Shown: piece by piece, positions 16,892 through 24,992 of the stretch
Layout of the letters: the number at the start of each line of letters is the position of its first letter
Position numbering within the stretch: the first letter of the stretch is position 1
Origin: Pseudobdellovibrionaceae bacterium
Lineage (GTDB): Bacteria; Bdellovibrionota; Bdellovibrionia; Bdellovibrionales; UBA1609
Direction: 5' to 3'
NCBI GenBank assembly: GCA_947444305.1
Contig: CANEZP010000011.1
Location: forward strand, 1 to 64,000
DNA length: 64,000 nucleotides
Notes under the pieces: model-generated
What the model saw: the letters and a program-made list of their open reading frames with translations, nothing else
What the model was told of the DNA's origin: nothing
Databases searched by the model: none
Translations under genes and position numbers: made by a program

Positions 16892-16920
16892 TGCCTAGCG
16901 TGAGCTAAAAAATGCCTAGC
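16892..16920. promoter_or_regulatory. Direct-repeat operator candidate upstream of fliE
   Basis: Two exact copies of TGCCTAGC, at 16892-16899 and 16913-16920, are spaced 21 bp start to start (two helical turns). They lie about 95-125 bp upstream of the fliE start in the only sizeable gap of the basal-body gene run. Paired sites at this distance would suit an enhancer-binding activator, but no clear -24/-12 element lies between them and fliE. Confidence 0.4.
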
Positions 16921-16949
16921 CGAAATATCCGGCCCTAGATGTGCCGCTC

Positions 16950-17390
16950 CTAGCGGCCTATCTCGAGCGCGCCCATCGCCATGTCTTTGGAGGCCTGAAT
17001 CGCCGAGACGTTGGCCTCGTAACCGCGGGTGGCTTGGATCATATTCGCCATCTCCTCCATTAGGTTAATTTTTGGGTACGCGACGTAACCTTCTGGATTT
17101 GCATCCGGGTGGTCGGGCTCGTAGCGCATGTCGACGGCATCACGCTCAACGTGAATGTCCGTCACTTGTACTCTCTGCAAATTGTCGTCCGGAGGCATAG
17201 TAACGAGTTCGCCGAAATTACGCGCCTCGGGCATCGCTTCGAAAACGACGTCCTTGCGGCGATAGGGTCCGCCTTCGGGAGTTTTAGTCGTGTTGATGTT
17301 CGCGATATTGCTCGAGATCGTGTTCATGCGTTGGCGCTGGGCGCTCAAACCGCTAGACGAAATTCGTAGTCCAGTCGAGAAATCAGCCAT
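16950..17390 (-). CDS. flgC: Flagellar basal-body rod protein FlgC
   Basis: A 146-aa proximal rod protein. The N-terminal rod motif is GLRISSSGLSAQRQRMNTIS followed by SNIANINTTKTPEG. The C-terminal motif is EEMANMIQATRGYEANVSAI followed by QASKDMAMGALEI. Its ATG overlaps the flgB stop by 1 nt (TAATG). Confidence 0.97.
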   Translation of the reverse strand: MADFSTGLRISSSGLSAQRQRMNTISSNIANINTTKTPEGGPYRRKDVVFEAMPEARNFGELVTMPPDDNLQRVQVTDIHVERDAVDMRYEPDHPDANPEGYVAYPKINLMEEMANMIQATRGYEANVSAIQASKDMAMGALEIGR

Positions 17391-17803
17391 TAGCGGCCTC
17401 CGTCGGTAACTGCGTAGCGGAGCGCGCCCAATTTTTTATTCATCAGCTGCAACGCCGCTTTGTACAAGATCGAGTTTTCTTGAAGGTTCGCCATCTCACG
17501 TTCGAGATCGACCGAGTTCTGGTCGTTCGTCGTATTTCCCTCAGGGTTATCGTAAACATCGGCCTTCGCGCGCGAAATCGAACCGGTGCCCATCGCGAAG
17601 TGCTCGGGCGAATTTGCCATTTCACCACCGACGCCCTCGAGATCGATCGCGCGTGAAAGCGCATCTTCGAAATCGACTTTTTTCGCTTTGTAGCCGGGAG
17701 TTTCGGCGTTCGCGATGTTCGACGAAGTAACATTGTGACGAAGTGAGCGTAACGCGAGCGAAGCGCCCAACCCATTGGTGGTTTTATCGAAGATTTGACT
17801 CAA
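17390..17803 (-). CDS. flgB: Flagellar basal-body rod protein FlgB
   Basis: A 137-aa proximal rod protein: LALRSLRHNVTSSNIANAET with PGYKAKKVDFEDAL near the start, and VDLEREMANLQENSILYKAA at the C-terminus. It starts at TTG 17803, the only start in the right place. GGGGGC lies about 9 nt upstream. The start lies inside the upstream activator gene, a 20-nt overlap, so initiation probably depends on coupling. Confidence 0.94.
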   Translation of the reverse strand: MSQIFDKTTNGLGASLALRSLRHNVTSSNIANAETPGYKAKKVDFEDALSRAIDLEGVGGEMANSPEHFAMGTGSISRAKADVYDNPEGNTTNDQNSVDLEREMANLQENSILYKAALQLMNKKLGALRYAVTDGGR

Positions 17804-18731
17804 GCTCGCCCCCTTTGTACTCGTTCAATTTATTACGCAAAGTGCGGATACTGATGCCGAGCAATTCGGCCGCACGAGTACGATTTTGACTGGTGAATTC
17901 TAAAGTCTTCATGATGAGCAAGCGTTCCGCTTCACCGACCGTCATGCCCGGCGAGAAGGAATGCTCGGGCGTCTGATCGCCGGCGGCCGTCTCGGGAAGC
18001 AAGATGTGATCTTCACCGATGACTTGCGTAGCGTTCAGCAAGATCGAGCGCTCGATAACGTTTTGCAATTCACGAACGTTGCCCGGCCAACGGTAGGCTT
18101 TTAGTTTGCGCATGGCTAAATCGGTCAACGACTTCAAAGGCAATCCGTTTTCAACGCACGATGCGGCTACGAAGTGACCGGCCAACATTTCGATATCGCT
18201 GGGGCGAACGCGCAACGCAGGAATTTGCAGCGGGATTACGTTCAAGCGGTAGTACAAATCTTCGCGGAACGAACCCTCTTTGACCATTTTCTCGAGTGAG
18301 CGGTTCGTCGTAGCGATGATGCGAACGTTCACCTTTACCGGGGCCGAACCACCGAGTCTTTCGACTTCGCCTTCTTGCAAAACGCGCAAGAGTTTGGCTT
18401 GCAACAGCAAAGGGAGTTCGCTGACTTCATCAAGTAAGAAAGTGCTCTCGTGCGCGGCTTCGAACTTGCCCGCTTTGCGCTGGTCCGCGCCGGTAAAAGC
18501 GCCTTTTTCGAAACCGAACAATTCGCTCTCGAGCAAACCTTCGGGAACGGCGGCGCAGTTCAGCGCAACGAAACGTTTCGCATTGCGCGGGCTTTTGCCG
18601 TGAATGAATCGCGCGAGCAATTCTTTGCCCGTGCCGCTCTCGCCGGTGATCAGTACCGAAGCGCGGCTAACCGCTACGCTCTCGGCCATCTCGTAGACTT
18701 TTATCATCTTTTGGTCGGCGATCTGGATCAC
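17784..18731 (-). CDS. Receiver-less sigma-54 activator embedded in flagellar operon
   Basis: A 315-aa NtrC-class AAA+ activator without an N-terminal receiver domain. Visible are Walker A ITGESGTGKELLARFIHG (about residue 28), the sigma-54 contact loop GAFTGA, Walker B TFLLDEVSELPLLLQAKLLR, the sensor segment LYYRLNVIPLQIPALRVRPS, WPGNVRELQNVIERSI, and a Fis-type C-terminal helix-turn-helix (RTRAAELLGISIRTLRNKLN). It starts with GTG overlapping the upstream TPR-gene stop by 4 nt (GTGA). By context it should drive sigma-54-dependent flagellar promoters, possibly including its own. How its activity is controlled without a receiver is not visible here. Confidence 0.92.
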   Translation of the reverse strand: MIQIADQKMIKVYEMAESVAVSRASVLITGESGTGKELLARFIHGKSPRNAKRFVALNCAAVPEGLLESELFGFEKGAFTGADQRKAGKFEAAHESTFLLDEVSELPLLLQAKLLRVLQEGEVERLGGSAPVKVNVRIIATTNRSLEKMVKEGSFREDLYYRLNVIPLQIPALRVRPSDIEMLAGHFVAASCVENGLPLKSLTDLAMRKLKAYRWPGNVRELQNVIERSILLNATQVIGEDHILLPETAAGDQTPEHSFSPGMTVGEAERLLIMKTLEFTSQNRTRAAELLGISIRTLRNKLNEYKGGELESNLR

Positions 18732-21514
18732 GGGTTGCTCTCCTTCTTAGTGCTCTGCTCTTTAGAAACCATCGCGGGGATACGGTTCGTGTATTTGGTG
18801 TAGTCGCCCTGCCATTGGGCGTCGGCTAGTTTTTCTTTGCCGACTTTCCACAAAAATTCATTGGGCGTACCTTCGAGTTTTTGCCAAACGTCGGAAGCCC
18901 CTTTGAAATCGCCGCGATCGAATAAGATTTGGCCGACGCGGTAACGAACATTAGCTAACGGTTGTTTGCCTTCGAAACGTTCAAGCATACCCTGGTACGC
19001 TTCGACCGCGGCCAACGCTTTCTTCTGCGCGAACAAGGCATCACCTTTTACGTTCATTGCGCTGGCGATCACTTTCTCAGAGATCGCAGATTCGCTCGGT
19101 ACGTTCTGCGCTTGCAGCACTTTCTCGGCGTAGGCTTCGGCCTGTTTGACATCGCCGGCCTTCAAATAATTTTGCGCTAATTGTAAATTCACGGGCGCGA
19201 GAAGCGCGGGGTCGCCGTGCCATTTTTTTGCGAGGTCCGTCAGGGCCTGGCGGGCCAGGGCGTGGTCATTGCGTTGTTCGGCGATCGTGGCGCTGAGTTG
19301 TACGCGTTCAACGGTTTCCGCGGGTGAAAGGTCCGCGCCGGCGCCGATCGCTTTCAAGTGTTGGTAAGCATCGATGTAGTTACGGTCTTGATTGTAGGTC
19401 GAAGCCAAACGCAGATTAAGCGTTGCCACCGACGGTAAATGCTCTTGCACTTTTCGTTCACGCTCTTCGGGTGAACCGACGATGTGTTGGCGGGCCGCTA
19501 AAGCTTGCTGATAAATATTCTTCGCTTCCGAGTAAGCGCCGGCATCTTCGTAAGCGCCACCGACAAAGAATGGGATATCGATGCGGTCACTGCCCTTGAG
19601 CCAGTTTCCCGAATATTTCGAATAGAAAGCCAGTGCCTTCATGAACTCGCCTTTATCGACTTCGTCTTTAAGCTCGTTCGAGATATTGCGAAGGATGCGA
19701 CCCTTGAAGATTTCTTGGTTGCCCGGATTCTTTTGGTAATAGGAAATTAAATTTTCAAGCGCGTGCGTGTATTCACCGCGGTTGCTGAGACCTTCGGCGA
19801 CCATCAGGGTCGTGAATTCTTGAATGCCTTCGAGCGGCAGTTTCTTACCCGTCTCCTCGATTTCGGCCAACGCTTTCTTTAATTCTTTATCTTTCATGCC
19901 GCGCATTTGTTGGCTCAACATACGGATGCGCGCTACTTTTGCTCCGGGATGATTCGGGAAACGGAAGTAGCTTTCTAAGAACGCGCCCATTACGCGGCGC
20001 TGATCGGCCCCGAGGACACTCAAGAGCTCACCGATGCGGGTCAAAGCGTAACCGCCGTACCCGTCACGGGGAAATAAGTTTACGAACTGCACGTAATTGT
20101 TCAAAGATTTCTTATAATCTTTTTGCCAGAAGCGAGCCTCGGCCATGTTGAAGTTGGCGTTCGGGTATACCTTCTCTTGATTCGGTAAATCTTTGATGGC
20201 GGCTTCGTACGCGCGGATGGCTTGCGAGTAATCCCCTTTAGCGAATTGCACGTCGCCCATGCGGTACTTAGCTTCTTGAGCGTGATCCGATTTGGGAGAG
20301 TCTTTAATGATCGCCGCGTATTCCTCAGAGGCTTCGTCGTATTTACGCAAGATCATGTAAGCTTCGGCCAGTGCTTTGCGAACTTGCGGCACTTCGGCCG
20401 ATTTCGGATATTCGTTTAGATAGCCCTGGAAGGTTTGCAGGGTATTCAACGCATCACCGCGTTCCATCTGCGCGAAACCTAAAATCAAATAATTATATTC
20501 GCGGAGCGGGCTGTTCGGAAATTTCTGCACGAGTTCCGAATAAAGAGCGCGTGCGGTATCGAAATCCGACGCTTTGCCTGATTCACGCCAGCGCTTGAGG
20601 TGAACGTGTGCGTACACGTTCTTGAGGATTTCCGTGTATTCAGATTCCGGATATTTCTCGACGAAGTAGTCGTAGGTCTTCAAAAAAACGGCATCGCGCT
20701 TACGTTTGAAAAGCGTAAGCAGCAAACGCGCCTCTTTATTCTCGCGCGTGTCTTTAGCGTTGATCACGTACTCGGGCTGCTGCTCCATCAGTTTGTCGAG
20801 TTGACTCACCTTCATCTTCAGCATCGGGAACGGAAGATAGGTATTATGACGAGCCGAGATGATCGCGTCTTCGCGGATTTCGTAATCTTTAATACGGAAC
20901 CGATCATAGTTTTCGTCGCCACCGTCAAAGACGCCGAATCTCAAGTCGACGTTGCCGCCTTCTTCCGTTGCCACTTCGATGAACTCATCGCCCGCCGGTT
21001 TGCGCGAGCCGTCCTTAACTTGTTTGTAGTCTCCGACTTTGCCTAGACTAGCCTTTGGTTTAGCGGGTGCGTCGGATTTTGCCGGCTTAATCGCGGGCTC
21101 AGCGGCGGCCGCTTTTACGGTCGACCCGGCGGCGGGTGCTTTGCGGTAGAAGTCGACGATCAAGCGTGAAGGTTCGTCGGTCAGGTAATCGAAAGTTTCG
21201 ACGTCGCTGTTTGCCAGGTTAAATTGAACGGTGTACGCACCGTCGGCGCCGTTCTTCTCGACTTTGATGGATTCGACTAGGCTGTCTTTAAAACCATGAA
21301 GGCGCGCGATGCTAGGGGCGTCAATCGGCGGAATGCTCACGGAGATCGTACGGTCGCCGGTCTTTTGAACTTCGTAGCGCCAGTTTTTCAAGCCTTTGAG
21401 CTCGAGGTGCGCGGTGTCGGCCTGGCGGGAGATTTCGGCCTGGACCAATGGCTTTACCATCTGCGCCTGGAGAGGCACGGCGCTTAATATTAACCCGACG
21501 ATGGTCCCGAGCAT
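18728..21514 (-). CDS. AMIN-like/TPR exported protein at head of flagellar operon
   Basis: A 928-aa protein. After a signal peptide (MLGTIVGLILSAVPLQAQ), residues about 20-125 resemble an AMIN-type beta domain ending FDYLTDEPSRLIVDFYRK. A Pro/Ala/Lys linker follows, and from about residue 220 to the end there are many TPR-like repeats (YDEASEEYAAIIKDSPKSDH, GDYSQAIRAYEAAIKDLP). AMIN domains usually target proteins to murein or secretin machinery, so a periplasmic scaffold for flagellar assembly is plausible. The start at 21514 is chosen because AGGA lies about 9 nt upstream and the longer 21577 start would fall within a sigma-54-like promoter. It is the first gene of the operon and overlaps the activator gene. 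Confidence 0.8.
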   Translation of the reverse strand: MLGTIVGLILSAVPLQAQMVKPLVQAEISRQADTAHLELKGLKNWRYEVQKTGDRTISVSIPPIDAPSIARLHGFKDSLVESIKVEKNGADGAYTVQFNLANSDVETFDYLTDEPSRLIVDFYRKAPAAGSTVKAAAAEPAIKPAKSDAPAKPKASLGKVGDYKQVKDGSRKPAGDEFIEVATEEGGNVDLRFGVFDGGDENYDRFRIKDYEIREDAIISARHNTYLPFPMLKMKVSQLDKLMEQQPEYVINAKDTRENKEARLLLTLFKRKRDAVFLKTYDYFVEKYPESEYTEILKNVYAHVHLKRWRESGKASDFDTARALYSELVQKFPNSPLREYNYLILGFAQMERGDALNTLQTFQGYLNEYPKSAEVPQVRKALAEAYMILRKYDEASEEYAAIIKDSPKSDHAQEAKYRMGDVQFAKGDYSQAIRAYEAAIKDLPNQEKVYPNANFNMAEARFWQKDYKKSLNNYVQFVNLFPRDGYGGYALTRIGELLSVLGADQRRVMGAFLESYFRFPNHPGAKVARIRMLSQQMRGMKDKELKKALAEIEETGKKLPLEGIQEFTTLMVAEGLSNRGEYTHALENLISYYQKNPGNQEIFKGRILRNISNELKDEVDKGEFMKALAFYSKYSGNWLKGSDRIDIPFFVGGAYEDAGAYSEAKNIYQQALAARQHIVGSPEERERKVQEHLPSVATLNLRLASTYNQDRNYIDAYQHLKAIGAGADLSPAETVERVQLSATIAEQRNDHALARQALTDLAKKWHGDPALLAPVNLQLAQNYLKAGDVKQAEAYAEKVLQAQNVPSESAISEKVIASAMNVKGDALFAQKKALAAVEAYQGMLERFEGKQPLANVRYRVGQILFDRGDFKGASDVWQKLEGTPNEFLWKVGKEKLADAQWQGDYTKYTNRIPAMVSKEQSTKKESNP

Positions 21515-21569
21515 TCGACGTCCTGTCAAAAGATCTCCCAAAAATTGATGGTGTTCCAACAAGATATTA

Positions 21570-21586
21570 AGCAGCATTGATGCCAG
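21570..21586 (-). promoter_or_regulatory. Candidate sigma-54 promoter of flagellar operon
   Basis: The minus strand reads TGGCATCAATGCTGCT, with GG and GC exactly 10 nt apart, the -24/-12 hallmark. It matches TGGCA and TGC(T) of the consensus. The predicted start is near 21559, giving a leader of about 45 nt to the ATG at 21514 with a Shine-Dalgarno in it. The operon encodes its own sigma-54 activator two genes down. Confidence 0.6.
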
Positions 21587-21790
21587 CTAGACTTCACTCC
21601 TGCTTTCGACTATTTACGTTAAGGATCTCTTCTTTCGTCGAGTGATTTCTCGTCGGAGTTCGTCAGAGTTTCAATGGCTTCGACAAAAAGCTGACGCGAC
21701 CTCCAGGCGTTGTGCGAGAATTCCGAAAAAGAAGAGTAAGCCGAAGGGCTTAGCGGTAACATCAGCATCATCGACTTCAGAGACGGCAAC

Positions 21791-22291
21791 ATGACAAGAA
21801 TGATTTTATATTTCGTAGCGATTTTATTTTTCTCAACCACCGCGTGCGTAAGCGTAAAGCTTAGTACGGCGGAAGGTACCAGCAAGCGTGCGGTCGGTGT
21901 GCAATACGCCTCGCCCGCGGCGCCCTTCGCGAAAAACGAAAATCCCGATGTCGATGCCTCCTGGCAGAATTCAAAAAACGGCAACGTCATTTCTTTTTTA
22001 TCGGATTGCAAAGATCCTAGCGACCCACCGATCGACAATATCGTCGCGGGCGTCGTCGCCGGGGTCAGCGATCTAAAGTTTGAGTCGCGTGAAGAGGTCG
22101 ATGTCCAAGGCCGCGGGGGCCGCCGCGTCGTCGCGACGGGTAAGGTTGACGGCGTCGCCACCGGCATTGAGATGCTCGTCTTCAAACGAAATTACTGCAT
22201 ATACATTCTGACCTACGCGGGCGTGGAAAAAACTTTTGCCGCTAACCGTCCCGAGTTCGCGAAGTTCGTCCAAGGGTTCCGCGCACCATGA
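21791..22291 (+). CDS. Lipoprotein preceding the Mla operon
   Basis: A 166-aa protein with a lipoprotein signal (MTRMILYFVAILFFSTTAC, lipobox TTAC). The mature part has KNENPDVDASWQNSKNGNVI, a Cys in LSDCKDPSDPPIDNI, then a beta-rich half with RNYCIYILTYAG. It ends overlapping mlaE by 4 nt, so it is translationally coupled to the phospholipid transporter. That suggests an accessory envelope component such as an outer-membrane partner. I do not recognise the family. Confidence 0.78.
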   Translation: MTRMILYFVAILFFSTTACVSVKLSTAEGTSKRAVGVQYASPAAPFAKNENPDVDASWQNSKNGNVISFLSDCKDPSDPPIDNIVAGVVAGVSDLKFESREEVDVQGRGGRRVVATGKVDGVATGIEMLVFKRNYCIYILTYAGVEKTFAANRPEFAKFVQGFRAP

Positions 22292-23055
22292 AGTCTTCGC
22301 GCACCGAATTTTTGAAAACATTCGGCGGCTTCGCGATCTTGACCAAACAAGTCGCCGTTGAAATGATGCGTCCGCCGCTCTATCCCCGTCTCGTGATCGA
22401 TCAAATGTACCAAGTCGGGCTGCAATCGCTGCCTTTGGTGTTCGTGACCGCCGGGGCGACCGGTATGGTTATGGCTTTGCAATTCGGGTTAGGTCTCGAA
22501 AAATTCGGCGGCAAACTCTACATTCCGAAGATTGTTTCGCTCTCGATCGTTCGTGAAATGGCACCCGTATTTTGTAGCTTGATGCTGGCCGCCCGGGTCG
22601 GCGCGGGGATCACTTCCGAAATCGGCTCGATGACGGTTACGCAGCAAATTGATGCCATCCGCGCACTCGGCACTTCGCCGATTAAAAAAATCGTAATCCC
22701 GCGCGTTCTCGCGTGCGTGATCGCCATCCCGCTTTTGACGACCGCCGCGAATTTTGTCGGTATCTTGGGCGGCTTGCTCGTCGGCAAAAATGATTTAGGT
22801 TTAGATCCCGTCTTTTACGTGCAAAAGGTTTTACAAACCGTCACCATCGCCGATTTTTTATCCGGTTTCGCGAAGACGCCTGTCTTCGCCTTCGTGATTG
22901 CGATTAACGCTTGTTACTTCGGCCTTACCGCCAAGGGCGGCACGCAGGGCGTGGGCAACGCGACGACGAAGTCGGTCGTTACCTCCAGCATCACGATCTT
23001 GGTGGGCGATTATTTCCTCTCTAAATTCTTTTGGATATTTGAACAGTGGCTATAA
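22288..23055 (+). CDS. mlaE: MlaE-family phospholipid ABC transporter permease
   Basis: A 255-aa inner-membrane permease with several hydrophobic helices. MlaE signatures are visible: LVFVTAGATGMVMALQFGLG, LMLAARVGAGITSEIGSMTV followed by QQIDAIRALGTSP, and ACYFGLTAKGGTQGVGNATT. With MlaF and MlaD it forms the complex that moves glycerophospholipids between inner membrane and periplasm. It overlaps mlaF by 10 nt. Confidence 0.94.
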   Translation: MKSSRTEFLKTFGGFAILTKQVAVEMMRPPLYPRLVIDQMYQVGLQSLPLVFVTAGATGMVMALQFGLGLEKFGGKLYIPKIVSLSIVREMAPVFCSLMLAARVGAGITSEIGSMTVTQQIDAIRALGTSPIKKIVIPRVLACVIAIPLLTTAANFVGILGGLLVGKNDLGLDPVFYVQKVLQTVTIADFLSGFAKTPVFAFVIAINACYFGLTAKGGTQGVGNATTKSVVTSSITILVGDYFLSKFFWIFEQWL

Positions 23056-23780
23056 TCGACGTTCGTCATTTTGCTAAATCTTTCTCGGGCAAGGCGATCC
23101 ATAAGGACGTCACGTTCACCGTTGAGGAAGGCGAATGCGTCGGCCTCGTCGGCGGCTCGGGAATCGGTAAATCGGTCGTCTTACGCAGCCTCATCGGTTT
23201 AGAGAAATCCGACTCGGGCGAAATTTGGATCGACGGCCAAGAGATTTCTAAACTCAGCGAGCGTGACCTCGTCGAAGTGCGAAAAAAGGTGGCCTACGTT
23301 TTTCAAAACGGCGCGCTGTTCGACTCGATGTCGGTTTACGACAACCTCGCCTATCCGCTGCGCGAACATACGCCTTTAAAAGAAGCGCAAATTCGTGAAC
23401 GCATTCGCGAGCAACTCGATGAATTCGGTTTGATCGAAGCCATCGATAAATTGCCTGCGCAACTTTCGGGCGGCATGCAAAAACGCGTCGGCCTCGCGCG
23501 CGCGATGATGATCGGTCCTAAGGTCATCTTATACGATGAGCCGACCGCCGGGCTCGATCCTTACAACACGATTAAGATTCAAGAACTCGTTTTACGCTTA
23601 AAGAAAAAAGGCGTGACGTCGGTCTTCGTGACCCACGACATGCCCACCGCCCTCAACGTTTGCGACCGTTTCTGTTTATTGGCTAACGGCCGCGTAATGG
23701 ATGAAGCCACGGTCGAAGAAGTGAAGTTGAATAAAGGCGGCAAAATCGAGCAATTTATCGCCGGAGAGGTCGGGGGCTAA
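23046..23780 (+). CDS. mlaF: MlaF-family ABC transporter ATP-binding protein
   Basis: A 244-aa ATPase. Walker A GGSGIGKSVVLRSLIG, Q-loop VAYVFQNGALFDSMSV (the FQ.GALFDS form is typical of MlaF), signature LSGGMQKRVGLARAM, Walker B VILYDEPTAGLDP, and switch His in VFVTHDM. It starts at GTG 23046 inside the end of mlaE. It powers the Mla lipid transporter. Confidence 0.94.
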   Translation: MAIIDVRHFAKSFSGKAIHKDVTFTVEEGECVGLVGGSGIGKSVVLRSLIGLEKSDSGEIWIDGQEISKLSERDLVEVRKKVAYVFQNGALFDSMSVYDNLAYPLREHTPLKEAQIRERIREQLDEFGLIEAIDKLPAQLSGGMQKRVGLARAMMIGPKVILYDEPTAGLDPYNTIKIQELVLRLKKKGVTSVFVTHDMPTALNVCDRFCLLANGRVMDEATVEEVKLNKGGKIEQFIAGEVGG

Positions 23781-23781
23781 T

Positions 23782-24573
23782 ATGGATAGTTCATTTTCAA
23801 AAGACGTTAAAGTGGGAATCTTCGCGCTAGTCGGGGTGATTCTTTTTTGCGTATCGATCGTCATCCTCGGCGGCAACCGGGTTTTTACAAGCTCCTACGA
23901 TTTAAAGGTTCGCTTTCCGCAAGTTCAGGGCTTGGCCATCGGTAGCGTCGTAAGTCTTACCGGTGTGCAAATCGGCAATATCAAGTCGATCGCGTTTCTC
24001 AAAGATTCGACCGACGTTGAAGTCACCCTCAGCGTGAACGATAGCGTGCGCCACCGGATCACCGAGGGCTCAAAGGCTTCCGTAAAAACCCAAGGTGCCT
24101 TGGGCGACAAATTTATTTACGTCGAACCCGGTCCGGCCGACGCCAAGCCGATCGCCGACAACGGTGTACTCGAAACCGACCGCACGCCCGACTTTCTCGA
24201 CTTGATTGCATCTAAGGGTGCCGAGATGGGCGAGATCGTGAACGTGATCAAAGAAGTCCGCCAACTCTTTGAGAACATCAACAAAGACGGCCGCAGTGCC
24301 CAGCTCGTAAAGAACATGGTCGTTGCTTCGGATGAATTCAGTCAGACGATGAAAGAAGCGCGCGAGACCTTCCGCGTGATGCGCACCGAAAGCTTCGCGC
24401 CCATGGCGAGCATCATGAAGAAGATCGACCGCGGCGACGGCACGATGGGCGCGTTGATCAACGATCCCTCGCTGCACAATCGCATCAGCAATTTCTTCGG
24501 TGAGCAGCCACGCAATAAATTCTTGAAACCGATGATCCGCGACTCGATCCAAACGAACGAGCAGAAAAAGTAA
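23782..24573 (+). CDS. mlaD: MlaD/MCE-family substrate-binding protein
   Basis: A 263-aa protein with an N-terminal membrane anchor (VGIFALVGVILFCVSIVILG) and one MCE domain (YDLKVRFPQVQGLAIGSVVS, LTGVQIGNIKSIAF, and GALGDKFIYVEPG). A helical C-terminus follows. It forms the periplasmic hexameric ring of the Mla complex. A G-rich ribosome-binding stretch lies in the end of mlaF. It is the last gene of the operon and converges on the DciA-like gene. Confidence 0.93.
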   Translation: MDSSFSKDVKVGIFALVGVILFCVSIVILGGNRVFTSSYDLKVRFPQVQGLAIGSVVSLTGVQIGNIKSIAFLKDSTDVEVTLSVNDSVRHRITEGSKASVKTQGALGDKFIYVEPGPADAKPIADNGVLETDRTPDFLDLIASKGAEMGEIVNVIKEVRQLFENINKDGRSAQLVKNMVVASDEFSQTMKEARETFRVMRTESFAPMASIMKKIDRGDGTMGALINDPSLHNRISNFFGEQPRNKFLKPMIRDSIQTNEQKK

Positions 24574-24576
24574 TTC

Positions 24577-24978
24577 TTAAGTCCCGTCGTTCTCCGGCGG
24601 GGTTTCTTGCTCAAGCATCTTTTTAAATTCGGTTGAGACTTCCGACGTCGTGGGCACGCCGTGGCGGTCTAGCGTGAAGCGCACGTACTTCACCCACGGG
24701 CGACCGACGTATTCGTTCACTTTATCTTTGAGCGTATCTTCGAAAAAGCGGATCTCTTGCATGCGGGCCGAGGACTTTACCCACATGAATAATTTGCCTC
24801 GCTCGTACCCCACCGGCTCGCAGTGCTTGGCCAGCGTCGGACCTACGATCTGGGGCCAAAAACGCCAAATCTTCCAGCGCAAAAAACCGTCGGATAGCGC
24901 CGACTTGCCATTCCCCAGGAGCCCTTGTAGAACTCTCGACGCAGACAGTAATTCTGTTTTCTTTTTCTTATCGCTCAT
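24577..24978 (-). CDS. DciA-like DUF721 protein
   Basis: A 133-aa protein with the DUF721 layout: WKIWRFWPQIVGPTLAKHCE, then GKLFMWVKSSARMQEIRFFE and DTLKDKVNEYVG. Members of this family (DciA) load or recruit the replicative helicase in bacteria lacking DnaC/DnaI. The start at 24978 is chosen by the family alignment and a TCCTTATG-type context; longer frames add only an Arg-rich stretch antisense to trmFO. It lies divergent to trmFO with 14 nt between starts. Confidence 0.78.
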   Translation of the reverse strand: MSDKKKKTELLSASRVLQGLLGNGKSALSDGFLRWKIWRFWPQIVGPTLAKHCEPVGYERGKLFMWVKSSARMQEIRFFEDTLKDKVNEYVGRPWVKYVRFTLDRHGVPTTSEVSTEFKKMLEQETPPENDGT

Positions 24979-24992
24979 AAGGAGTCCGTACC

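Noticed and set aside
16892-16930. TAGGCATTTTTTAGC as a sigma-54 promoter for fliE
   Set aside because: GG to GC spacing is 9, not 10, and the element coincides with the direct repeats.
21619-22185. 188-codon minus-strand open frame
   Set aside because: Opposes the lipoprotein gene that is coupled to mlaE; Ser/Thr/Pro-rich shadow composition.
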